DNA of 64,000 nucleotides. Origin: Aldehydirespirator sp965221605 (GTDB lineage: Bacteria; Actinomycetota; Acidimicrobiia; Acidimicrobiales; Aldehydirespiratoraceae). Where the stretch lies: positions 1 to 64,000 of the forward strand of contig CBDCSK010000005.1 of NCBI GenBank assembly GCA_965221605.1, read 5' to 3'. The position numbers were made by a program, and so were the translations under genes. Under the pieces are notes generated by a model. That model worked only from the letters and a program-made list of their open reading frames with translations. It did not search any database and was not told the DNA's origin. Below, piece by piece: positions 1 to 8,173 of the stretch (the stretch's first letter is position 1; the number at the start of each line of letters is the position of its first letter).

Positions 1-417
1 GGCCACCGCCCGGGCAGCCCCGCCGCCTCCCAGCAACGCCACCCGCAGACCCTCGGGCGAGAGTCCCGCGTCGGCCCGCAGCCCGGCCACGAAGCCGGCC
101 GCGTCGGTGTTGGCCGCATGGAGGCGCCCATCGTCCTGCGGCACGATGCAGTTCGCTGCGGCCAGGATCTCGACCTCCGCATCGGCAGTGTCCGCCGCCG
201 CGGCCACCTCGGCCTTCAGGGGCATGGTCACCGACATGCCGGCCAGACCGAGAACCCTCATCGCCTCAAGAGCCTCGGCGCCCCGGCCCGCAGGGACCTC
301 GAAGGCGGTGAACACCCAGTCGATGCCCGCCGCCGCGAACGCCGCGTTATGGATGGCCGGCGACCGGGAATGGCGCACCGGGTCGCCGATGACCGCCGCC
401 ACCCGCCGTCCCGACAT
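1..417 (-). CDS. aroE: Shikimate dehydrogenase, 3' end cut by window edge
   Basis: This is the N-terminal 139 residues of shikimate dehydrogenase, which reduces 3-dehydroshikimate to shikimate with NADPH in aromatic amino acid synthesis. The start region reads MSGRRVAAVIGDPVRHSRSP, with the substrate-binding S-x-S motif. SVTMPLK, with the catalytic lysine, lies near residue 65, the conserved AANT near 105, and the glycine-rich LLGGGGAARA NADP loop begins near residue 127. The ATG shares one base with the mltG stop (TGATG), so the two are translationally coupled. The C-terminal half lies outside the window. The family assignment is firm. Confidence 0.93.
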   Translation of the reverse strand, partial: MSGRRVAAVIGDPVRHSRSPAIHNAAFAAAGIDWVFTAFEVPAGRGAEALEAMRVLGLAGMSVTMPLKAEVAAAADTADAEVEILAAANCIVPQDDGRLHAANTDAAGFVAGLRADAGLSPEGLRVALLGGGGAARAVA

Positions 418-1988
418 CAGCAGTACCCCAGATCGCGGCAGACCTGCACCTGCTCCAGATGCTCCTCGTAGGTCTCCGAGAAGTAGTGGGCGCCACGGAC
501 TCCCCCCTCGTCGGTGCGTACATAGAACAGCCAACTCCCGTCGGTGGGCTGCAGCGCCGCGATCAGCGACGCCTCGCCCGGCGCCGATATCGGTGCGGGC
601 GGCAGGCCGGTCACCACCCGGGTGTTCCACGGCGAGTCCCGCCGGATGTCCGCCGAGGTGATGTCGGCGCACGCCTTGCCGGCCGCGTAGCACGCAGTGG
701 CGTCGATGTCGAGGCGCATTCCCTCCGCCAGCCGGTTGTAGATCACCCGGGCGATCTTGGCCCGATCCTGCGGCAACAGGGCCTCCTCCTCGACGAGGCT
801 GGCCACGATGACCACGTCATAGGGCCGCAGGCCCAGCTCGACGATGTCGGGATGGAGTCCGGGATCCTCCAGCAAGCGAGCGAACCGCCGGTCGAACTCG
901 TCCGACATCCTCAGCAGCAGGCCGTGCTCGTCTGCGAGGTCGTCGGCGTTGATGTCGTAGGTGGCCGGGAACAGCATTCCCTCCAGGCTCCGAGCGCGAG
1001 CGTCGTCGGGAAGGTAAGACGCCTCGCGAACCAGCGAGACGTAGGCCGCCTCAAGGTCGTCCCGCTCGAAGGCGGGGTTCTCCTCCAGCAGGCGGGGCAC
1101 CATCTCGATCCACCGCAAGCCCTCGGGGATGCGGACCAGTTCGAAGACCTCGGGCAACGGCCCCGCATCGAACACCGTGCGCACCGAGGCGAAGTCCATG
1201 TTCTCGTAGAGGATGTAGTCGCCGGCCTCCACCGCCACGACCGAGTCGCACCCCAGGAACCCGGTGATGGTCAGCTCGCCGTCGCAGCGCAGCCAGTAGC
1301 GGAAGACGGTGGCGTTGGATATGACGCCCGCGCTCTGCAGCTCTCCCGCGATCTCGTTGACAGAGGCCCCCTGGGGGATGGTCAGCTCGATGGCATCGCC
1401 GGGCAGGCCCTCGGGCGTGATCTGGGCGTCCGCCCACCCGTAGACGCGGCCCCGCACCCACAGCACGGCCAGCACGACGATCACCGCCAGCACCACTAGG
1501 CGGATGAAGCCGCCCCAGAACGGTCGGTAGCGGACCCAGTTGCGGTCGTCGGCGTCGTAGACCGGGTCGACGAGCGGGTCGTCCCCGAGCTCCTCGGTGA
1601 CCACCACCATTGCGCCCTGGTCCACGGTCGACCAGCGGGCCTGAGCAGCAGCCGTGCGCTGCTCGTCGCGGCGGGCCGCCTTGCGCGCCGCCCGCTGGTA
1701 GGACCGGCCGGCCCGAACCGCGTTCCGCTGGGCGCGGCGATCGGGACGGGTCTTCGGGGCCTTGGGCCCTCCAGCGCCCCGGGGGGCAGGCCGACGCTCC
1801 GCGGGAGGACGCCCCGGAGCCGCACCGGGATCAGGAGCGGCCGGCGCGGCGCGGGCTCGGGCCTTGCCCGCCGGCGCTCCAGGCGCACGAGGCGGCGGCG
1901 CGGCCGGCCGGCCGGGTGCATCGGGGCGACCCGTGATGAAGTTGGAGAGCTTCGACGGGCGGCGAGGGCGTCCGCTGTGCTCAGCCAC
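417..1988 (-). CDS. mltG: Endolytic murein transglycosylase MltG (YceG-like)
   Basis: The 523-residue protein belongs to the MltG/YceG family, which cuts nascent peptidoglycan glycan strands at the outer face of the membrane. The first 130 or so residues are a proline/alanine/arginine-rich cytoplasmic extension, longer than in the E. coli protein. One transmembrane helix follows near residues 163-180 (VVLAVIVVLAVLW). The YceG domain carries the signature ASLVEEEALLPQDRAKIARV near residue 395, with the catalytic glutamate, then YNRLAEGMRLDID and the TGLPPAPISAPG motif near the C-terminus. It sits between ruvX and aroE and overlaps aroE by one base, an order common in actinobacteria. Confidence 0.93.
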   Translation of the reverse strand: MAEHSGRPRRPSKLSNFITGRPDAPGRPAAPPPRAPGAPAGKARARAAPAAPDPGAAPGRPPAERRPAPRGAGGPKAPKTRPDRRAQRNAVRAGRSYQRAARKAARRDEQRTAAAQARWSTVDQGAMVVVTEELGDDPLVDPVYDADDRNWVRYRPFWGGFIRLVVLAVIVVLAVLWVRGRVYGWADAQITPEGLPGDAIELTIPQGASVNEIAGELQSAGVISNATVFRYWLRCDGELTITGFLGCDSVVAVEAGDYILYENMDFASVRTVFDAGPLPEVFELVRIPEGLRWIEMVPRLLEENPAFERDDLEAAYVSLVREASYLPDDARARSLEGMLFPATYDINADDLADEHGLLLRMSDEFDRRFARLLEDPGLHPDIVELGLRPYDVVIVASLVEEEALLPQDRAKIARVIYNRLAEGMRLDIDATACYAAGKACADITSADIRRDSPWNTRVVTGLPPAPISAPGEASLIAALQPTDGSWLFYVRTDEGGVRGAHYFSETYEEHLEQVQVCRDLGYC

Positions 1989-1990
1989 GG

Positions 1991-2413
1991 TCAGCCACAG
2001 GGCATGCCTGCGTCGAGCCAGGACTGCAGCATCACCGCGGCCGCCACCTGGTCGACAACGCCTCGCCTTCGAGGGCCCTTCATCTGCTGCTCCATGAGCC
2101 TCCGCTCCGCGATGACGGTAGTCAACCGTTCATCGTAGGAAACGACGGGCACGGCCAGGAGCTTCTCGAGCCGGTCGATCTCGGCGCGGGCTCCCACGGC
2201 GGCGGGACCCTCGGTGCCGTCGAGGGAGAGCGGCAGCCCTACCACCACGATCTCAGCCTGCCATTCGGTCACCAGCGCCGCGATGGCCCCCAGGTCGCGT
2301 TCAGGATCCCCGCTGCGAACCAGCGTCTCGAGCGGGGTCGCTACCGTCCCCGCCGAGTCGCACACCGCCACGCCGACCCTGCGCTCCCCCAGATCGAGCC
2401 CCAGGGCTCGCAC
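1991..2413 (-). CDS. ruvX: Putative pre-16S rRNA nuclease / Holliday junction resolvase-like RuvX (YqgF)
   Basis: This 140-residue RNase H-fold protein of the YqgF/RuvX family takes part in 16S rRNA 5' maturation in E. coli. The motifs GLDLGERRVGVAV at the start, VVGLPLSLDGTEG in the middle, SYDERLTT, and the C-terminal DQVAAAVML give the acidic catalytic residues. The open frame runs back to 2482 into alaS. I chose the GTG at 2413 because it directly precedes the conserved RALGLDLG start, lies one base after the alaS stop, and gives the usual family length. It is coupled with alaS upstream and mltG downstream. Confidence 0.9.
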   Translation of the reverse strand: MRALGLDLGERRVGVAVCDSAGTVATPLETLVRSGDPERDLGAIAALVTEWQAEIVVVGLPLSLDGTEGPAAVGARAEIDRLEKLLAVPVVSYDERLTTVIAERRLMEQQMKGPRRRGVVDQVAAAVMLQSWLDAGMPCG

Positions 2414-2414
2414 G

Positions 2415-5000
2415 TCAACTGGTTCCGGTGATGCCGGCCGCGGCGCGAGCCAGGTCGAGGGCCTCGTCGAGCCGATCGGCATCCCGGCCCCCGGCCACGC
2501 ACAGGTCGGCCGCGGACTTTCCGCCGCCGCCGATGGTCTTCTTGGCCTCGGTGATCAGCTCACCGGCATGCAACCCGCTGCCGGTGGTCGCGGCGGCAGC
2601 CAGGGCGGCGCCCCCGGAGTCGAGCGCGGCACCCAGGACCACCGCCCTCACACCGTCGACGTCGCGGATCGACACGGCCAGGTCACGCAGACCGTCCCGG
2701 CCCACGTCGTCCACCCGGGCCACCACCACGCCGTCCACCGCGGCGGCGGCCAGCTCCGGAGCCCGTCCCAGCGCCACCCTGCGCCTCAGTTCATTCACCT
2801 CGGCCCGCAGCGCCTTGGTCTCGCCCTGGCGCTTGGCCACCCCGTCGGCGAGCTCGGCCGATGGCACCCCCAGCGACCGGGCCACATCCTCTATGAGCGA
2901 CTGCTGGCTGCGCAGCAGCGAGAGCGTGTCATGGCCGGTGATGGCTTCCAGGCGGCGCATGTTGGCACCGATCGACGCCTCCGACGTGATGTGGAAGGCG
3001 CCGATGTCGCCCAGAGCCCGCACATGGGTGCCGCCGCACAGCTCCACCGAATGGCGGCCGGCCTCGAGCACCCTCACCACTTCGCCGTACTTCTCGCCGA
3101 AGAAGGCGATGGCGCCCAGTTGCTGGGCCCGGTCGAAGGTCGTCTCGAAGTGGCGGCAGGAGGCGTTGTCGAGCACCTCGGAGTTCACCATGTCCTCCAC
3201 CCGGGTGATCTGGGAGGGTGTCAGGGCCTCGTAGTGGCTGAAGTCGAAGCGGAGCCGGTCGGGGCCGACCCAGGATCCCTGCTGCTTGACGTGCTCGCCG
3301 AGTATCTCTCGAAGCGCCCAATGCAGGATGTGGGTGGCGGTGTGGTTGCGGCGGATGCCGGCCCGGCGCTCGGAGTCCACGGCCGCAGTCACCCTGTCAC
3401 CGACCTTCAGCTCGCCCTCGATGGGCTCGACGATGTGGACATGCAACTCGTCGACGGCGTACACGGTGTCGGTGACCCGAGCCCGGGCCCCGGTCGCTTC
3501 GCACGAGATCTCGCCGGTGTCTCCTATCTGGCCGCCGCTCTCGGCGTAGAACGGCGTGCGGTCCAGAACGATCCGCCCGTCGGCGGCGTACAGCACCTCA
3601 CCCTCCGACGTCAGCTCCGCCCGTCCGCAGAACTCGGTCGGTCCCGCGGCCGACAGCAGGGCCACGAAGGGCGTCACATCGTCGGCGGCGGCCACCGAGC
3701 GGGCGCTGCGGGCCCGCTCCTGCTGTTCGGCCATCGCGGCCGCGAAGCCGTCGGTGTCCACCTCGACACCCCTCTCCGCCGCGATCTCGACGGTGACCTC
3801 GAGGGGGAACCCGTAGGTGTCGTGCAGCAGGAAGGCGACATCGCCGTCGATCCGCTCACCCGGCGCCAGCCCGGCCATCCGCCCGTCGAGAATGGCCTGC
3901 CCGGTTCTCAGCGTCTGGCGGAACCTCTGCTCCTCGCGTTCGATCACGTCGCGCACGTAGCCGTGGTTGCGGGCCAGGTCCGGGTAGGCCTCGGCCATCA
4001 CGTCCACCACCGCGTCGACCATGCCGCCCATGACGGGATCGGTCACGCCCAGCAGGTAGGCGCGGCGCACGGCCCGCCGGATGATGCGCCGCAGCACGTA
4101 GCCGCGGTCCTCGTTGGAGGGGAACACGCCGTCGCTCACCAGCAACGACGTGGAGCGGGCGTGGTCGGCGAGTATGCGAAGCGACACGTCGCGGGCCTCG
4201 GCTTCGCCCAGCTTGGCCCCGGTGAGGCGCTGGGCCGCGTCGAGCAGGGTCACGAACTCGTCGGTCTCCCACACCGAGTCCACGCCCTGAAGCACGGCCA
4301 CGGTGCGCTCGAGACCCAGGCCGGTGTCGATCGAGGGCTTGGGCAGCGGGATCTCGGCGCCGTCGGGGGTGCTCTCGAACTGCATGAACACGAGGTTCCA
4401 GACCTCGATATAGCGCTCCTCGCCGCCGTGGGCGGGGCCGCCGCCCGGGCCGTAGGCGGGCCCCTTGTCCCAGAAGATCTCCGAGCACGGCCCGCACGGG
4501 CCCACGTCGGCCATGCGCCAGTAGTTGTCCTCGCCCAGGCGCTGGATCCGCTCCGCGGGCACGCCGACCTCGTCACGCCAGATGGCCTCGGCCTCGTCAT
4601 CGCTGAGGTGCACCGTCACCCACAGCCGCTCGGGGTCGAGGCCGAACACGCCGGTGACGAGCTCCCAGGCCCAGGCGCAGGCGTCCGACTTGAAGTAGTC
4701 GCCGAAGCTGAAGTTGCCGAGCATCTCGAAGAAGGTCAGGTGCCTGGAGGTGCGCCCGATCTCGTCGAGGTCGTTGTGCTTGCCGCCGGCCCGCACGCAC
4801 TTCTGGACGGTGACGGCCCGCGGGAAGGGCGCCGGCTGCTCGCCGGTGAAGTACGTCTTGAACGGCACCATGCCGGCCACCGTGAACAGCAGGGTCGGGT
4901 CGTGGGGGATCAGGCTGGCCGAGGGATGGTGGGTGTGGCCCCGCTCGACGAAGAAGTCGACGAAGGCCTTGCGGACCTCCGCCGCGGTCATCGCCTTCAC
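2415..5000 (-). CDS. alaS: Alanyl-tRNA synthetase
   Basis: The 861-residue class II synthetase charges tRNA-Ala. It has the full family layout: a catalytic core beginning TAAEVRKAFVDFF, GPCGPCSEI near residue 168, the editing domain with the zinc-binding HTATHILHW near 552 and VELCGGTHV near 655, then SEASIGANMRRLEAITG. A C-terminal DHHA1-type domain ends in GGGGKSAADLCVAGG. The start ATG overlaps the stop of the preceding small gene (ATGA). A second methionine three residues downstream is possible but less likely. A long open frame opposite this gene on the plus strand is a GC-driven shadow. Confidence 0.97.
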   Translation of the reverse strand: MKAMTAAEVRKAFVDFFVERGHTHHPSASLIPHDPTLLFTVAGMVPFKTYFTGEQPAPFPRAVTVQKCVRAGGKHNDLDEIGRTSRHLTFFEMLGNFSFGDYFKSDACAWAWELVTGVFGLDPERLWVTVHLSDDEAEAIWRDEVGVPAERIQRLGEDNYWRMADVGPCGPCSEIFWDKGPAYGPGGGPAHGGEERYIEVWNLVFMQFESTPDGAEIPLPKPSIDTGLGLERTVAVLQGVDSVWETDEFVTLLDAAQRLTGAKLGEAEARDVSLRILADHARSTSLLVSDGVFPSNEDRGYVLRRIIRRAVRRAYLLGVTDPVMGGMVDAVVDVMAEAYPDLARNHGYVRDVIEREEQRFRQTLRTGQAILDGRMAGLAPGERIDGDVAFLLHDTYGFPLEVTVEIAAERGVEVDTDGFAAAMAEQQERARSARSVAAADDVTPFVALLSAAGPTEFCGRAELTSEGEVLYAADGRIVLDRTPFYAESGGQIGDTGEISCEATGARARVTDTVYAVDELHVHIVEPIEGELKVGDRVTAAVDSERRAGIRRNHTATHILHWALREILGEHVKQQGSWVGPDRLRFDFSHYEALTPSQITRVEDMVNSEVLDNASCRHFETTFDRAQQLGAIAFFGEKYGEVVRVLEAGRHSVELCGGTHVRALGDIGAFHITSEASIGANMRRLEAITGHDTLSLLRSQQSLIEDVARSLGVPSAELADGVAKRQGETKALRAEVNELRRRVALGRAPELAAAAVDGVVVARVDDVGRDGLRDLAVSIRDVDGVRAVVLGAALDSGGAALAAAATTGSGLHAGELITEAKKTIGGGGKSAADLCVAGGRDADRLDEALDLARAAAGITGTS

Positions 5001-5329
5001 GGCCGGCCGCTCCCGTTCGAGCCGCTCTCGGCACCCGGCGGCTCGTCATCGCGCAACTCCGACTCGGTGTCGCGCATGGCCTCGCGCCCCTCGGCAACCG
5101 CGTGACGGATGTCGTCGGCGATCCGGCGGGCCTCGCGCCCGAGGCTGCGGGCGCTGTCGGCCGCGGTCTGCTGAGCCCGCTGGGCAGCCTCCTTGGACCG
5201 GTCGGCCACGGCGCTGCGGACGTTCTCGGGTGCGTACTTCTCTGCGGCGGCGCGGGCCTTGCTGCGCACCCACGCAGCCGTCCCGAGGCCGGCCGCGTAA
5301 CCCGCGCCGAGCCACCACAGCCGCCTCAT
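4997..5329 (-). CDS. Small helical membrane-associated protein (YtxH-like)
   Basis: This is a 110-residue protein of unknown function. Residues 4-22 (LWWLGAGYAAGLGTAAWV) form a short hydrophobic segment. The rest is a charged, alanine-rich amphipathic helix (SKEAAQRAQQTAADSARSLG) ending in an acidic, disordered tail. This pattern resembles YtxH/gas-vesicle-like helical proteins, but I cannot assign a family firmly. It starts within the stop of the DUF948-like gene (ATGA) and its own stop overlaps the alaS start (ATGA), so the three genes are coupled. It probably acts with the DUF948-like neighbour at the membrane, which is inferred from context only. Confidence 0.75.
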   Translation of the reverse strand: MRRLWWLGAGYAAGLGTAAWVRSKARAAAEKYAPENVRSAVADRSKEAAQRAQQTAADSARSLGREARRIADDIRHAVAEGREAMRDTESELRDDEPPGAESGSNGSGRP

Positions 5330-5922
5330 CGCGATGTCTCCCGCTCTTGTTCGCTGCGACCTGAGGGCCGCTCGGCCACGGCCTCGCCCGTATGAGCCGA
5401 ACTCGCGTACCTATTCGCTCGGCCTCTGCGCCTCCGGGTCCGGCGGGAGCCTCCGGCCCTCACGGGTAGGTCTCGGTGGCGGGCAGCAGCGGCGTCGACG
5501 GCCGCGGCGGTCGCCTCGGTCGCGGCCGGGTTGTCCGACGCGGCTACATCGAGTGACCGGCGATGGCGGCGCCGGTCCCGCAGGCGGCGGCCGGCCTGGC
5601 CCGCGCCGGACACCAGGGACAGGCCCTTGATCAGCGGCGGGGCGAACGCCCGGTGGGTGAGCCGGCTGGCATGGTCGACGGTGGCCGCGATGCGCTCGGC
5701 CCGCCCGATCACCCGGTCCACGCGGTGCAGTTCGGCGTCGGCCTTGGTGACGGTGGCATGGAGGTCGTCGACCATGGGCAGCGCCGAGTCCCGCAGATCG
5801 TCCACCGCGTCGCGCAGCTCGCGCATGGTCCGCACCAGCGACACCACGGCCACGGTCAGCACGGCCACGGTGGCCAGGCAGACGAGGGTCACGATCACGG
5901 CGGCGAGATCCACAGCGGTCAT
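5326..5922 (-). CDS. DUF948-like membrane protein with repeat-derived tail
   Basis: This 198-residue protein begins with one transmembrane helix (AAVIVTLVCLATVAVLTVAV) followed by a coiled-coil-like stretch (RELRDAVDDLRDSALPMVDD), the usual layout of DUF948 proteins encoded upstream of alaS in actinobacteria. The open frame extends to 6048, but I chose the ATG at 5922 because it directly precedes the membrane helix. The C-terminal third is arginine- and alanine-rich. The last 30 or so residues are encoded by a copy of the dispersed repeat found at three other places in the window, so the tail has been acquired or extended by a repeat insertion. The stop overlaps the next gene by four bases. 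Confidence 0.78.
   Translation of the reverse strand: MTAVDLAAVIVTLVCLATVAVLTVAVVSLVRTMRELRDAVDDLRDSALPMVDDLHATVTKADAELHRVDRVIGRAERIAATVDHASRLTHRAFAPPLIKGLSLVSGAGQAGRRLRDRRRHRRSLDVAASDNPAATEATAAAVDAAAARHRDLPVRAGGSRRTRRRRGRANRYASSAHTGEAVAERPSGRSEQERETSR
5338..5430. repeat. Dispersed intergenic repeat, copy A
   Basis: On the plus strand this copy has CCCGCTCTTGTTCGCTGCG, then GGCCACGGCCTCGCCCGTAT, then CGCTCGGCCTCTG. The same ordered blocks occur near 37388, 40641 and 47524 in the same orientation. Copy A lacks the middle block (GCCGCCCAA...CAACAGCGCC). It matches copy D best in its right half, including GCCTCGCCCGTATGA. It overlaps the 3' end of the DUF948-like gene and so encodes protein there. 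Confidence 0.75.
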
Positions 5923-6083
5923 CCCGTCAAGATACCGGCTAGCCCCGAGGCCGAGCGGATCGACCGCAGGCCGTGACGATGTCTCCGGGGCTGACCGAGG
6001 CCGTGCCGAGCCGACCCGTGAGCGCTCAAACGTCGCGGCCGCCTCCAATCTGAGCGGGTGTTGCTCCTATACGACGGGCTGCT

Positions 6084-7415
6084 CTACTGATTTCGGTCGA
6101 GCGGGACGGACCAGCGGTCGGATAGCGCGGCCTCGGCGCCGTGGTCGGAGGGCTCGTAGTAGACGTTGCCGGCCACCTCGGCGGGCCGGTGCTCCTGGGG
6201 GACCCAGCCGTCGGGGTGATCGTGGGGGTAGCGGTAGCCGTCGCCGTGGCCGAGGGACTTGGCGCCCTGGTAGTGGGCGTCGCGCAGGTGCATGGGCACC
6301 TCCCCCGCCCCGGCCGCTCTGGCTTCGGCGGCGGCCCGGCCGAGGGCCACGGTCACCCGGTTCGACTTCGGGGCGGTGGCCAGGCGCACCACCGCGTGGG
6401 CCAGGTTGAGCTGGGCCTCGGGCAGGCCGACGTACTCCACGGCCCGGGCCGCGGCGTCGGCCACCAGCAGTGCCCCGTCGTCGGCCATCCCGATGTCCTC
6501 GGAGGCCAGGATCACCAGCCGCCGGGCGATGAAGCGGGGATCCTCGCCCGCCTCCAGCATGCGGGCCAGCCAGTACAGGCCGGCGTCGGCGTCGGAGCCC
6601 CGGATGCTCTTGATGAACGCGCTGATCACGTCGTAGTGGCCGTCACGGCCGTAACGCACGGCCTTGGCGTCGGCGGCCGCCTCGGCGTCGGCCAGCGTCA
6701 CATGGACCGGGCCTGGCGGCGACGCCGTGGCGGACCCTGCCCCGGTCCGGCGGCCGGCCAGGGCCACGGCCACCTCGATGCCGGTGAGGGCGTGGCGGCC
6801 GTCGCCGCCGCTGCGGGCCGCGAGATGGTCGACGGCCTCGTCGTCGGCGATGGCCTTCTCCTCGGCCAGGCCCCGGAGCACCAACTCGACGAGCGACTCG
6901 TCGTCGAGCGGGTTGAGCCGGAACAGCGTCGAGCGGGACATCAGCGGCGGGTTGACCTCGAAGTGGGGGTTCTCGGTGGTGGCCCCGATCAGCACGATCA
7001 GGCCGTCCTCCACCGCGGGCAGCAGGGCGTCCTGCTGGGCCTTGTTGAAGCGGTGGACCTCGTCGAGAAACAGGATCGTTCCCGTGCCCTGGGCGCCGAG
7101 GCGGTCCCGGGCCCGCTCGATCACAGCCCGCACGTCCTTCACCCCGGCGGTCACCGCCGACAGCTCCTCGAAGGCCTTCGCCGTGGTAAGGGCCACCACC
7201 CGTGCCAGCGTGGTCTTGCCCGTGCCCGGCGGCCCCCACAGGATCACCGACGACAGCCGGTCGGCCTCTATCAGCTCCCGTAGCGGCCGCCCCGGCCCGA
7301 CCAGGTGATCCTGGCCCACGATCTCGTCCAGGGTCCGGGGCCGCAGCCGGGCCGCCAGCGGCGCCCGCATCCGCAGGCGCTCGGCCGCGGCCGCATCGAA
7401 CAGGTCCGCTGCCAC
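6084..7415 (-). CDS. rarA: Replication-associated recombination protein A (MgsA/RarA AAA+ ATPase)
   Basis: The 443-residue AAA+ ATPase is of the RarA/MgsA/WRNIP1 family, which acts at stalled replication forks. It has ARLRPRTLDEIVGQDHLVG at the start, Walker A GPPGTGKTTLA near residue 60, Walker B LFLDEVHRFNKAQQD near 116, sensor ATTENPHFEVN, and the family-specific C-terminal tetramerisation region (KSIRGSDADAGLYWLARML, then GEVPMHLRDAHYQGAKSLGH). No clustered-partner genes lie next to it. The stop lies 160 bases from the DUF948-like start and that gap holds nothing that I recognise. Confidence 0.95.
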   Translation of the reverse strand: MAADLFDAAAAERLRMRAPLAARLRPRTLDEIVGQDHLVGPGRPLRELIEADRLSSVILWGPPGTGKTTLARVVALTTAKAFEELSAVTAGVKDVRAVIERARDRLGAQGTGTILFLDEVHRFNKAQQDALLPAVEDGLIVLIGATTENPHFEVNPPLMSRSTLFRLNPLDDESLVELVLRGLAEEKAIADDEAVDHLAARSGGDGRHALTGIEVAVALAGRRTGAGSATASPPGPVHVTLADAEAAADAKAVRYGRDGHYDVISAFIKSIRGSDADAGLYWLARMLEAGEDPRFIARRLVILASEDIGMADDGALLVADAAARAVEYVGLPEAQLNLAHAVVRLATAPKSNRVTVALGRAAAEARAAGAGEVPMHLRDAHYQGAKSLGHGDGYRYPHDHPDGWVPQEHRPAEVAGNVYYEPSDHGAEAALSDRWSVPLDRNQ

Positions 7416-7466
7416 CCCCCGACCCTACGCGTCATTGAAGGCGGATAGCGTTACAAGACCCAGGGC

Positions 7467-7503
7467 GATTTGGGTATATACGATTGGAGCCGATTGGATA
7501 TAC
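7467..7503 (+). promoter_or_regulatory. Candidate vapBC promoter/operator
   Basis: Two direct repeats, GATTTGGGTATATAC (7467-7481) and GATTGGATATAC (7492-7503), lie 25 bases apart just before the vapB-like start. The first contains the perfect palindrome GTATATAC. They are the only AT-rich stretch near here. VapB-VapC complexes usually repress their own operon from paired sites like these, so this is a likely autoregulatory operator overlapping the -10 region of a short-leader or leaderless transcript. The function is inference. Confidence 0.5.
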
Positions 7504-7505
7504 TG

Positions 7506-7718
7506 ATGATCGTGACCAAGAGGCTCGTAGACATCGACGACGACCTGCTCGATGAGGTACGTAGCCTGATCGGGGCGGCCACCATGAAGGAGGCGGTGAA
7601 CGGAGCCCTCCAGCATGTGGTCGACTTCGACCTGCGTCTGCGCCACGTCCGCCGGCTGCTGACCATGGACGGAATCGATCTGGCCGACGACCAGATCATG
7701 CGCGACGCGTGGCGGTGA
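7506..7718 (+). CDS. vapB: VapB-type antitoxin
   Basis: This 70-residue protein begins MIVTKRLVDIDDDLLDEVRS and continues with GAATMKEAVNGALQHVV, the ribbon-helix-helix pattern of the VapB/DUF2191 antitoxin family. The C-terminal half (LRHVRRLLTMDGIDLADDQI) would wrap the toxin. Antitoxins of this type bind both the toxin and the operator DNA. I chose the ATG at 7506. The frame is open back to 7470, but that part is operator sequence. A GTG at 7512 is an alternative. Its stop overlaps the toxin start. Confidence 0.85.
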   Translation: MIVTKRLVDIDDDLLDEVRSLIGAATMKEAVNGALQHVVDFDLRLRHVRRLLTMDGIDLADDQIMRDAWR

Positions 7719-8125
7719 GCCCGAACTACCTGGCGGACAAGAGCGCTCTGGCGCGAATCACGCACGCCCCGGTGGCCGAGCGCCTCGTTCCCCTCATCCT
7801 TTCCCGGCAGATCGCCACCTGTGCCGTCATCGACTTGGAGGTCCTCTACAGCGCCCGCTCACTCCGCGACTACGAGGCGACCCGAGTCGAGCGGGGAAGC
7901 CTTCCCACGCTGCCTCTGACTGAGAGGGTCGGAACCCGCGCGCTGGAAGTGCAGCACCTGCTAGCCCGACGAGGCCAGCACCGCGTGGCCCTTTCCGACC
8001 TCTTGATTGCAGCAACGGCTGAGGTCAATGGGGTTGCCGTGATCCACTACGACCGCGACTACGAGAGGATCGCCGAGGTGACCGGTCAGCGCGCCGAGTG
8101 GGTGGTGCCTCGCGGCTCGATCTGA
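7715..8125 (+). CDS. vapC: VapC-type PIN-domain toxin ribonuclease
   Basis: This PIN-domain protein of about 136 residues is probably a ribonuclease toxin. The acidic metal-binding residues of the fold are visible: ADKSAL at the start, IDLEVLYSAR near residue 40, LSDLLIAATAEV near 95 and HYDRDYERIAE near 115. The start is GTG. I prefer 7715, which gives a GTGA overlap with the vapB stop, while 7709 in the same frame adds two residues. The tight overlap with vapB supports a type II toxin-antitoxin operon. Confidence 0.87.
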   Translation: MSPNYLADKSALARITHAPVAERLVPLILSRQIATCAVIDLEVLYSARSLRDYEATRVERGSLPTLPLTERVGTRALEVQHLLARRGQHRVALSDLLIAATAEVNGVAVIHYDRDYERIAEVTGQRAEWVVPRGSI

Positions 8126-8173
8126 GCGGCAGACGTCAGCGGTACATACCGCCGCGCCGCCAGCGCCTTCGCC

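Noticed and set aside
2214..5105. 963-residue open frame on the plus strand opposite alaS
   Set aside because: It is the antisense shadow of alaS in GC-rich DNA; the composition is G/H/R/V-rich without any motif.
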